Positions 23,860 through 33,841 of a stretch of 64,000 nt of DNA are shown here, in pieces. A program made the translations under genes and the position numbers. A model generated the notes under the pieces. The model was not told where the DNA came from. It searched no databases and saw nothing but the letters and a program-made list of their open reading frames with translations. Source of the DNA: Parietaria judaica (Eukaryota > Streptophyta > Magnoliopsida > Rosales > Urticaceae); contig OX940861.1 of the NCBI GenBank assembly GCA_954871525.1, positions 35,415,201 to 35,479,200 on the forward strand, in the 5' to 3' direction. How positions within the stretch are numbered: the first letter of the stretch is position 1; the number at the start of each line of letters is the position of its first letter.

Positions 23860-24540
23860 TGATGATGCAGGATTTCATCCTCCCCGAAAAACGACATCGA
23901 AAGACAAAACTACACCCATAGACATAAACGACGTAGGATCTAAAAGAGGAGTTGGGCTTCACAACGAACCAACAGCCCAATAATCGACCCAGCACGATCA
24001 GCCCGTCAAAAGCCCACTTCGAAGTCTAGTCAACAAGAACCCGACCTTCTCGCAAACTAGGCCCATGAAGATTCACCCAGTCAGTCCACAAAGACCCAGT
24101 AGCCCCGAGGAATAGGCATATTCACCCTTTATTGACCAAGCCAGAATCTTCCACGTGGAAAGAGACCAAATACCACGTCGTCGAAGTTTTACACGTGGTG
24201 ATCAAAGCAGAGGCGAAGGGAGATTCATTTAGTCTACTAGCCGTTACTGAATTATAGGAAAGAGACGTTGTAATTCGGGCTATAAATAAAGCCTACGAAG
24301 TAACTCTAAGGACGATCATCTTGTTCTACGTTCTACACGAGCTTTTCACTCTGTATTCACTTTATTATCAGTCAAACATACAAATTCCTTATTATCGATC
24401 AACTCTTTACCAAATTTTCATCTCGTAACTTTATTCACCGAAGTGGGTTTTATCTCGGATAGTTAAGATCCATTGTGGTATTCATCGTAAACAGAGTGCT
24501 ATCACTTTGTGACAGTTGGTCGTGATTATTCACATCAACA
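23860..24540 (+). repeat. 5' LTR of Gypsy-B
   Basis: A 681-bp LTR, starting TGATGATGCAGG and ending CACATCAACA, with a TATA box TATAAATA at 24281-24288. It is nearly identical to 36917-37597. Confidence 0.96.
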
Positions 24541-24543
24541 GTT

Positions 24544-24561
24544 TGGCGCCGTCTGTGGGAA
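24544..24561 (+). other. Primer-binding site of Gypsy-B
   Basis: TGGCGCCGTCTGTGGGAA lies three bases after the LTR. TGGCGCC can pair with a tRNA 3' end reading GGCGCCA. The tRNA identity is not assigned. Gypsy-C has the same site at the same spacing (43814). Confidence 0.75.
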
Positions 24562-24610
24562 ATCTTTATAGATTCCTACCCAACCAAGTTCCCAGCAAAC
24601 AAGTAGGCGA

Positions 24611-26503
24611 ATGGCAAGCGGAGGATCCAGCGGAAATCCCTCGGAGACCGCGGCGGACTATGCCGTAAAAGCCATGTTGGAGACAATCCTCAAGCAACTC
24701 GAAGAAAATGCTGAGTCGAGAAAGGATTTCCAAACCAAATTGGAAAACCTCACCCAGAAGCAGTCCTAAATCGAAGGAACATTGACCGAAGCAGTCAGCT
24801 CGATGAAAGCCAAATCTTCGACAGCACCTCGGAGAGATCTCGGACGAGGAAGGACTCTAGATTTTTCCGGAATCCAGGTCACTCCAGGAACGACCGAGGT
24901 GGAAAACACCCCGGGCATAACAGATGGGCAAAATCCCACCACGGACCCACAAGGGCCTGCAGATCACGGGGTCGCAATCGGCCACATCTCGACCAGACAC
25001 CCTGACACCGGATTGGGATCAATCCAATCCAACTATGATGCACCGGGCCAACCCGATGATCTCGGATTCCGAACCCCTCCAAGAATGAATCGAAATGCCG
25101 AAATGCAAGCCCCCCAGGCGCCAGTACGCCCGGGCTCTGCGCGGATCGGGAACGAAATGACCAATCCGATCCGCATCCGGGATGAGACACCCCCTGTGGC
25201 CCGACATGATGCCACTCGCAACGACAAGGACAATCCTTTCTCTTACAATCCCGATTTGCCATTCCCGGCATGGCTCAGAGGACTCGAATCCACGATGGAA
25301 AAGGTGCAGTCCGAGGTGAAAGCAGTGAGTTCAAAAGTTCATCAAGCCACCTCGGCGACTCCAGAAATAGATCGACTGGTTCAAGAATCCACGAGCACAC
25401 CATTCACCTCGCTGATCATCAACGAGAAAATCAGGGACGTGGGAAGGGTCAACGTCCCACGTTACGACGGAAAGACCGATCCGAGAGCATATCTCGGGGC
25501 GTTCTACATCGCGATGGGGAGGGCCGATCTCCAGCCTCACCAACGAGATGCGGGATACTGCCAAATATTCGCCGAGCACCTCGTGCAGAATGCACTTGAT
25601 TGGTTCTCGAGGCTGCAACCAGCCACAATCAGCTCGTTTGATCAGCTGACAACATTTTTCCTGAAGCATTTCTCCATGTTCATCGAGACGGAGACCACGG
25701 TGGCGCAGCTTTACGCACTGCAACAAACGAAAGATGAGCCACTGCGGAACTTCATAGCCAGATTCAAGGACGTGCTATCACGCCTTAACGGAGTAAGCGA
25801 CAAAACAGCAATTGCGGCCCTGACCGCAGGACTGTGGTATAAATCGAAATTCAGGCAGGATATCTGTGTGAACCGTTATACCTCGATCGAGGACGTAATG
25901 CACCGCGGGGGTAATTGGATTCGAGTCGAGGAGGAGCGAGCAGCCCTCGCCGCGAAATTCAACCCAACTCCGGCAACGCCTAAGTTCAACAATCCTCCGA
26001 GGCCGCCACGGGACTCTGGCCACAACAGAGGATCTGGGCCTCACCGAGGTAATGCACCTCAACCTAAGCGAAGCAACCTACCCCTGGGTTACGTAATGAA
26101 CTCGGAGAAGGATGGGGTTAGCATGGCCCAAGGCGGCGGCACAACAACACAGGAAGATCCGTGGCCAAAATACCCGAAAGCCTACTGTAAATTCCATAAG
26201 GTGTTTGGACACGCAACAGCCCAATGCCGCAAGCTGCAGATGGCCCTGGCGAAAAAGTTGGAGCGAGGCAAAATGAGCGACCTCGACATCGAGGCCTTGA
26301 ACCCAAAGTTGCAGGAAAGCGTAAGCCCGGATGGCGACCCGGCAACCTCGAAGAAGAGGAAGCACAAGAAGAACCGAGCTCCCCAATTTGGGGAAGTCCC
26401 CGACACCCCATTCGAAAAGAAGGGGAAGCAGGTCAACGAGGTCGAAGACGACGGCCAAGAGAAAACGTCCCAGGTCATCAACGTGATAATGGGAGGATCT
26501 TAG
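24611..26503 (+). pseudogene. Gypsy-B gag
   Basis: The frame starts at ATG 24611 (MASGGSSGNPSETAAD), meets one premature TAA at 24767-24769 and continues in frame to a TAG at 26501-26503. The first 60 residues are predicted to be helical. The central part is a retrotransposon gag domain (VPRYDGKTDPRAYL, then FLKHFSMFIETETT and LYALQQTKDEPLRNF). A zinc-knuckle variant CKFHKVFGHATAQC follows near 26190. The TAG comes just before the protease part, in the linker that reads GGSQFYGN in Gypsy-C. The parent was probably one gag-pol frame. Confidence 0.85.
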
Positions 26504-27090
26504 TTTTGCAAGCCCTCGGTTAACTCGATCAAAGCCCACCAGCGAAAGCTCCAATCAGACGCACCCCGCCAAATTTTCCAGGGGCCCGAAGCCCTCATCA
26601 CGTTTAAGGAGAGCGAAGCTCGGGAGCTCCCAGGACCGCACGACGATGCGTTAGTCATAACTCTCAACATCGCAAACTAGGAAACCAAAAGGATTCTCAT
26701 CGATAACGGAAGTTCCGCAGACGTAATTTTCCTATCAACCCTGAGCCAAATGAAAATAAGGCCCGAGGACATTAACAGGGAAACAGTGCCTCTCACCGGG
26801 TTTAGCGGCCACTCCGTCAACACCGTCGGGGAGATCAAACTTCCCGTAATGGCAGGAGACGTGAACGTTACAACCAAGTTCATGATCATAGATTGCCCAT
26901 CGCCCTACAATGCGATCCTAGGAAGACCATGGCTGCACGCCATGAGAGCAGTGCCCTCGACGTATCACCAAAGTTTACAATTCCGAGCGACGAAGGGATC
27001 AAAGAGATCCGAGGTGACCAGGCCATAGCGCGGAGATGCTACATGAACAGCTTTTTGCTTGCCAAGCAGAGTACAGTAAATCAAGCATAG
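26504..27090 (+). pseudogene. Gypsy-B protease region
   Basis: Continuing in the gag frame, an aspartic protease is recognisable by ILIDNGSSADVIF near 26696-26735 and by ILGRPWLHAMRAVPSTYHQ near 26917-26970. The catalytic Asp is present. A stop lies at about 26678-26680 just before it. A one-base loss near 26982 shifts the frame, after which the sequence continues (SDEGIKEIRGDQA) in the pol frame. A further stop lies at 27088. Confidence 0.8.
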
Positions 27091-27117
27091 CAATTACAGC
27101 ATCCCCGAATAAACGAG

Positions 27118-28680
27118 GTGAAAAACACTTCGGAAGAAGAAAACGAGTCCCCAACAGTCAAAATGGTGCAACAAGTCCCCATTGACGACAAAAATCCTGA
27201 AAACACCGTTGGTATCGGGAGCGAGTTGAAGGGCGAAACACTCAAACAACTCATCAAGTTCTTGAAAAAGAACAAAGAATGCTTCGCCTGGTCCCACGAA
27301 GACATGCCAGGGATCAGTCTGGAAATCATCTCGCATCAACTCAATGTTGACCCAAGCTTCAAACCGATCAAGCAGAAGAGAAGAAAGCTAGCCCCAGATC
27401 GCTCCAAGGCGGTGAACGAGGAGGTCGAAAGGCTACTCAAAACGGGATCGATCCGCGAGGTTAGATACCCAGACTGGCTGGCAAACACAGTCGTGGTCAA
27501 GAAAAAGAACGGGAAATGGAGGGTGTGCATTGATTTCACCGACCTAAATAAGGCCTGCCCTAAGGACAACTTCCCACTCCCGCACATCGACAGACTTGTC
27601 GAGGCAACTTGCGGGCATGAGATGCTTTCTTTCATGGACGCCTTCTCTGGTTATAATCAGATTCTGATGCATCCCGACGACCAAGAAAAAACTTCGTTCA
27701 TAACTGAACGGGGAATCTACTGCTACAAAGTAATGCCCTTCGGGCTGAAAAATGCAGGGGCCACCTACCAAAAACTCGTGAACAAAATGTTCTCGGATTT
27801 TCTCGGTAGAACCATGGAAGTCTACATAGACGACATGTTGGTCAAATCCAAGCGATCAGAAGATCACATCGCCCACCTCGAACAATGCTTCGAGATGCTG
27901 AAAAAGTATCAAATGAAGCTAAACCCCTCTAAATGCTCATTCGGGGTGTCATCAGGAAAGTTCCTAGGATACCTCGTTACACAACGTAGCATAGAGGCAA
28001 ACCCAGACCAGATAAACGCCCTGTTAAAAATGCCCTCACCTCGCAGCGTGAAAGAGGTTCAAAGGCTCACGGGGCGGATCGCGGCATTAAACCGATTCAT
28101 CTCGCGATCGACCGACAAATGCCTTCCCTTCTACAAAATGCTGAAGGGAAATAAAAAATTTGAGTGGACGAACGAATGCGAACAAGCTTTCCAAGAATTA
28201 AAAAGATATTTGTCTACCCCACCAATACTGGTCAGCCCGGTCATCGGCGAACCACTCTTAGTCTACCTCGCAGTAACAGCCTACGCGGTAAGCAGCGTAC
28301 TCGTCAGAGAAGACCGAGGTGATCAGAAGCCCATCTTCTACACCAGTAAGTCGCTAGAGGACGCAGAAACCCGATATCCTACCATGGAGAAGGTGGCACT
28401 TGCCCTCATCACGGCGGCAAGAAAGTTGAGACCGTATTTTCAAGCACACACCATCGTGGTAATGACGCTGCAGCCACTGCGATCGGTGCTACACAGTCCA
28501 AACCAATCCGGAAGGTTGACCAAATGGGCAATAGAACTCAGTGAATTCGACATCGAATACAAAATAAGGAAGTGCGCTAAATCGCAAGTCCTAGCTGATT
28601 TCGTTGTGGAACTTAACACCGAGAAACCCGAAGACGAGTCAGGCGACGAAGCATGGACAGTGAAAGTAGACAGATCGTAA
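27118..28680 (+). pseudogene. Gypsy-B reverse transcriptase and first RNase H
   Basis: An uninterrupted 520-codon stretch. The RT fingers/palm carry WRVCIDFTDLNKACPKD, MPFGLKNAGATYQ and the catalytic VYIDDMLVK. The connection and RNase H follow (FYTSKSLEDAETRYPTMEK, LTKWAIELSEFDIEYK). It ends in TAA (28678-28680) exactly at the start of the second RNase H, after KVDRS. Gypsy-A has a stop at the same codon. The RT itself looks intact, with DD present. Confidence 0.88.
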
Positions 28681-31600
28681 AACCAAAACGGATCAGGCGT
28701 AGGAATCCACCTCGTAACTCCAAGTGACGAGGTGATAGAACAGTCCTTCCGCCTTAATTTCAAGGCGTCAAACAACGAAGCCGAATACGAAGCCCTAATC
28801 GCCGGCCTCAAACTGGCACGGGCGGTGGGAGCACGGAACGTCAAAGTTTACTCCGATTCGAAGTTGGTTACAAGCCAGATAGCGGGGGAGTACGAGGCAA
28901 AAGACCAAAGAATGAGTGCCTACCTAACCGTGGTAAACCAACTGATCAAAATGTTCGGAAAGGTCAAGATAGACCAGATCCCGAGAAGCGAGAACGCACA
29001 GGCCGACGCACTGGCAGGTTTGGCATCCACCTCGGACCCCGAAGTAAAACGCATCATCCCGGTAGAAACTATAGATGCACCAAGCATCGACTTAACGGTG
29101 CACAACATCAAACTCAGCCCAGAAGACTGGAGGACTCCAGTAATCAGATTCCTACGTGGTGACAAAACACCTCGGGATCAGCAAGAAGCAAGAAAATTGA
29201 GGGCCAAAAGCTCAAGATTCTGTCTAATAAACGACACGCTTTATAAACGAAGTTTCAGCGGACCATACCTCAAATGCTTGGGAGAGGATGAGGCAAAGAA
29301 TGTCATCCACGAAGTGCACGAGGGAAGTTGCGGAAACCATTCCGGAGGAAGGTCTTTGGCTAACAAAATCAAAAGACAAGGATTCTTCTGGCCCACAATG
29401 CTGAGGGATAGCGAAGTGCACGTACGAAAATGCGATGCATGTCAAAAGCACGCACCTACAATTAGGCAACCCGCATTAAAGTTGTCTTCGGTCACGGTGC
29501 CATACCAGTTCATAAAATGGTCGATGGATATCGTCGGACCAATGCCGGCAGCAAAAGAATTAACAAGGTTCTTACTAATAGCAACCGACTACTTCACGAA
29601 GTGGGTAGAAGCCAAGGCTTATGCACACATAAAAGATGTAGACACGGAAAATTTCGTGTGGAAAAACATAATCTGCAGATACGGGCTCCCGAAGGAGATC
29701 ATTGCAGATAACGGGCCGCAATTCATCTCAAGCAGGTTTAAAAATTTCTGCGCCACACAAGGAATCTCTCTTAATACCTCAACCCCGAGATACCCACAAG
29801 GGAACGGACACTCCGAAGTGGCAAACCGAACGATAATCGACGGGATCAAAAAGAGGCTAGATAACAAGAAAGGGAGATGGCCCGAAGAGTTAAACGGGGT
29901 GCTCTGGGCATACCGAACCACACCTCACTGAGCCACCGGGGAAACACCCTTCGCGTTGGTATACGGGTCCGAGGCAATGGTACCAGCCGAAGCAGAATCC
30001 CTAAGCTTAAGACGAGAATTTTGTCCAGATCAACCGGACGAAAACGAAAAAAATGTTAAAAGTGTTGGACATATGTGTCCTTAAACAAGATATTTTATCC
30101 ATTTGTAAAAGATTATGACAAGTCGTTGAATAAAGATAATGCTTATTATGATAATCTTATTATAGTTTCTGGTAGAGTAAAATAGAATGTTTGATTCCTT
30201 AGTTCATGAAGGATGCAATTATGTTATTATTATCACAACAGAGTCAATGTGAGGAAGAATTAATAATCATAATAAATGAACTTAAAATGTCCGTGACCTG
30301 ATCAACTGGGTGGGAGCCCATTAATCGTATAAGGTCATTAATGTGACTAAGTGATAATCCTATTCTGGATTTTGTGTGTGTCACACTCACTAGAAGTGCA
30401 TTAAGTATGAAGTGTCTTCATACTGGACTGGACCTGACTTAAACTCCGGAAGTTATCATATAAGACCGTCACTGATAACTTGGAGTTGAGTCACTAGTAG
30501 ATGATCAAATGGATATTCGATCTAAGTCCTGAGTGATCTTGAGTCCAAGCTGCTGGCTTGATTGTTCTTTGATTTAACCGTTAAAGAACACGAAATATTA
30601 CCGCTGTTCCCAACACTATTATTTTGGGAACATGATAGTCAGCAGTAAGGGTAGCTTGGTCATAGACATGGGCATCACACAGCTCTATTCAGAGTGATGA
30701 TGATTCCCTTGATAGTCGGTGGTGAGAAGTGAGAGGTACCCGTGCGCAACTTATGAATCGAAACCATAAGTGGGTTACTCATAATATTACTGACTGAGTC
30801 AAGGATGAAAATGCAATGAGGGGCATAACGGTAGAAACCGCCTGCTCGTGTGTGGATCATCAAGTGAAAGATCAATAACCCGAATTTGATTGTATCAATG
30901 GACACCCTGCTGATATAAAGGGAATAATATATACCGTATCACTAAATAGTGCAGCCTCGGGTCTATAGTGGAATCACTTCGAGGTTTGACGAACAACTAG
31001 CAGTTCGTTGGAGCTTAAGTGATACGGGTCCATGGTCTCCAGGATAGCTCCGTAACGGATGATACGTACGTGATTAAAATACATTCTGGATAATGTTTAA
31101 TCATTTGGCTTGACTTATAAAACTGAAAGGTCTGTGGCAGACGTCAGATAGTTTTATCGTTAGCGTGGCAAAAGTACCATATTTTGGTACACGAAATTAA
31201 CTGATAAAAGAAAGTTAGAATTTAGATTTTCTATCAGCACCATGTTGTTGGAAATTAAATTCTAAGCAACTTTGCTTTTTGAACCAAGTCATTTCGACTT
31301 ACGGTTAGTGATTTATGGATTTTCTAAGTTTCTGATCGGTTCGATAAACTTTGAAATTAAATCACATGTCACGAATTTAAATGATGGTGTGGCACCATGA
31401 CATTTTAATGTGTGATATTGAGATCAGGAAATATTAATATAATTTAATTATTTGGATTTAATTATTAATATGTTATTAATAATTAATTAATAATTAATAG
31501 ATTTATATTAATAAATAAAAATATATATATTTATATGTGTAAATTCGAATTAGGGTTTCATAGTATGAAACCCTAGCCAATTCGTATAACATGATTTGGT

Positions 31601-33110
31601 CTTTCCATATTTGCGGCATAAGTACCAAATGTTTTGGTATTTTAGCAAATCCCTAAAATCAATATTATCCATTGGATCGGTTATGATTTAATATCAACCG
31701 TTGGATTAGGATATTGATAAATTCGAATTTGATAACTTGGTGACCAAGTTTAAATTTTCGAATTTGGTTAATTAATTATATCCGTTAGATCGGTCTAAGA
31801 TTTAATCTTTACCGTCGGATTGAAAATTAATTAATTATATATATTTATATAATTTTCGAATTATAATTTAAGGATAAAATCAAAATTGTTTTCTTTAAAT
31901 CTTTTTATATTTGATTTTATCCTAAATTAATTTGATCCATTAGATCGGTTTAAAGATTTATCTCAACCGTTGGATCTAGATGATAATAAATTCGAATTTT
32001 ATTATAAATATATAGGATAATTCGAATTTTATAAAGATAAGAAGATAAGATTGGATTTTTGATTTTATCCTAATCTTTCTTATTTAATTAAATCCCTAAT
32101 TAATTATGTCCATTGGATTTAGATGAGATTAAATCTGGACCATTGGATTAAGATAATTAATTATATTTAATATATAGAATTCGAATTTTAGGGAGGGAAT
32201 TTCTCCAATTCGGTTACGGTTTGAGCCTATAAATAGGAGGCTCATTCTACAAATTTTTCACACCTTTCCCCAGAGAAAAATTCGAACTCTCCCTCTTCCT
32301 CAGGGTCTGCGAATTTTCTCTCTGATCTCTCTTTTCTGGTTCGGCTTAGGAGACTATTTCTCCGGAAGCTTAAAAAGAACCATCAGTTAAAATTTTGCGA
32401 CGGAGTCCTGCCGGCGAAGCCCACGCTTCGGTACGAGGATTCCAGGAGAATATCCCGGAAGATCACGGGAGTTTCCCTCAACACCGGCGGAGCCCTGCCC
32501 GATTCAGAACGCGCAGCCGGAAGTCATCAATAGAGGTACGGCCTTATGCATTGGGTTAATAAATGCAACCATTTACTGCTTTCTATTTATTTCCTATTAT
32601 GACTAGATTATTAATAATGATATATGAATATTAAATTACATAATATTTATCAGATCTTGTGAAATGGTTATTATCCGATATCCGGACCGTTGGACGGATA
32701 ACAAGTTATTCCGCTTTAAAATTAATTTTTAAATGTTACTCGGACGGTTCGGAGGTTCAATTCGTGATAATTTTCAAGGAATCCGAGACGTGATTGACAA
32801 CAAAAAGACCAACTCGACTACATCGAAGAACGAAGAGAAAGAGCTTTAAGTAGGATCGTCAACTACCAAAGGGTAATTGAAAGATACTACAACTCGAAAG
32901 TTCGACCTCGTTCGTTCAAAGTAGGAGACTTGGTACTTCGCAAGGTGTTTCAAAACACCTCGGAATTAAACGCTGGAAAGCTGGGGATAAACTGGGAAGG
33001 ACCATACATCGTGTCCGAAATAGTGAAACCCGGTGTGTACAGACTCATTAATTCGGACGGACTAAAAGTCCTCCGAAGTTGGAACACCAACACCTAAAAA
33101 GATATTATTC
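28681..33110 (+). pseudogene. Gypsy-B second RNase H and integrase, split by a solo LTR
   Basis: In the same frame as RT, the archaeal-type RNase H (FKASNNEAEYEALIAGL, SDSKLVTSQIAGEYEAK) is followed by integrase with H-H-C-C (HEGSCGNH, RKCDACQKH), D-D-E motifs (SMDIVGPMP, ADNGPQF, PQGNGHSEVANR) and a C-terminal GINWEGPYIVSEIV module. A TGA at 29929-29931 interrupts integrase. The solo LTR at 30063-32802 separates the core from the C-terminal part, which resumes at 32808. A one-base loss near 33088 shifts the last residues relative to Gypsy-A (NTQHLKRYYS). Confidence 0.85.
30063..32802 (+). mobile_element. Solo LTR, family D (copy 2, 2.7 kb)
   Basis: A 2,740-bp solo LTR, starting TGTTGGACATATG and ending TTGACAACA, with a perfect duplication AAAAG at 30058-30062 and 32803-32807. 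Its ends match copy 1 (136-1354) closely. The middle, about 30465-31985, is absent from copy 1. A TATAAATA box lies at 32228-32235. No internal retroelement sequence is present. Small open frames inside are not genes. Confidence 0.92.
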
Positions 33111-33679
33111 TTAATAGAATAAATATCACCTCGAACTACGTAGTGGCTTGATCCCGGTAAACTCGGGTACGTAGGCAGCCTCCCGCAGGCACAACCCAAT
33201 TTCTCCTAACTTCAAATAAATCCCTCCGATCAATCCTGCTCTTCTTTGCTAGAAATCCCCCCCGGGGTGGGAGCATGGGAACGACCCAGCTCTCACCACT
33301 TGAGAGCAACATCGAAGCTCGCAAGGACGAGGAAAAGTGCTCACAAACGTATAAAAGCACCTCGGGTCACACGAACATATCGAGAAAACACCTCTTCCTA
33401 GCCTATATATGTCGGCCGCACAAACACCTAAAAATATCCTTGGATTCGATTTCGAAATAAGGCTCACTTTCACACCCCGACGTGAAAGCAACCCGAAAAG
33501 AAAACATCCACGGGATCGATTAACCGGGTTGCGCGGGAATATACGCAGACCAAATTTCAGGACGCGCGAACCAAGCAAAGAAGCAAGTAAAGGATGACGG
33601 AACAAGAATTTATTGAAAGGGAAAACATAGAGTTCCAACAGCGAAAAATCACCTCGACAAAACGAAGTGACAACATCCA

Positions 33680-33753
33680 GGTCGGACTCCCGACCAAAAA
33701 AGATGCGCAAATCCCAAAAGGAAACCTAAAGCACCCAGGTTGGACTCCCAACC
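33680..33753 (-). other. Tandem hairpins downstream of the Gypsy-B antisense gene
   Basis: Two copies of a 6-bp stem and ACTC loop: GGTCGG-ACTC-CCGACC at 33680-33695 and GGTTGG-ACTC-CCAACC at 33738-33753. Each is preceded by CA(T/C)CCA and followed by A6 and G(A/G)TGCG. The C-G pair of the first stem is a T-A pair in the second, a compensatory change. They lie 89-162 bp beyond the antisense stop, in its presumed 3' untranslated region. Confidence 0.65.
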
Positions 33754-33841
33754 AAAAAAGGTGCGGATTGTCATAAACATGGCAGAAATTGACATTCAAA
33801 CTGGAAAAACAAAAACGAAAAAAGGGAAACCCCCGAGCTGA

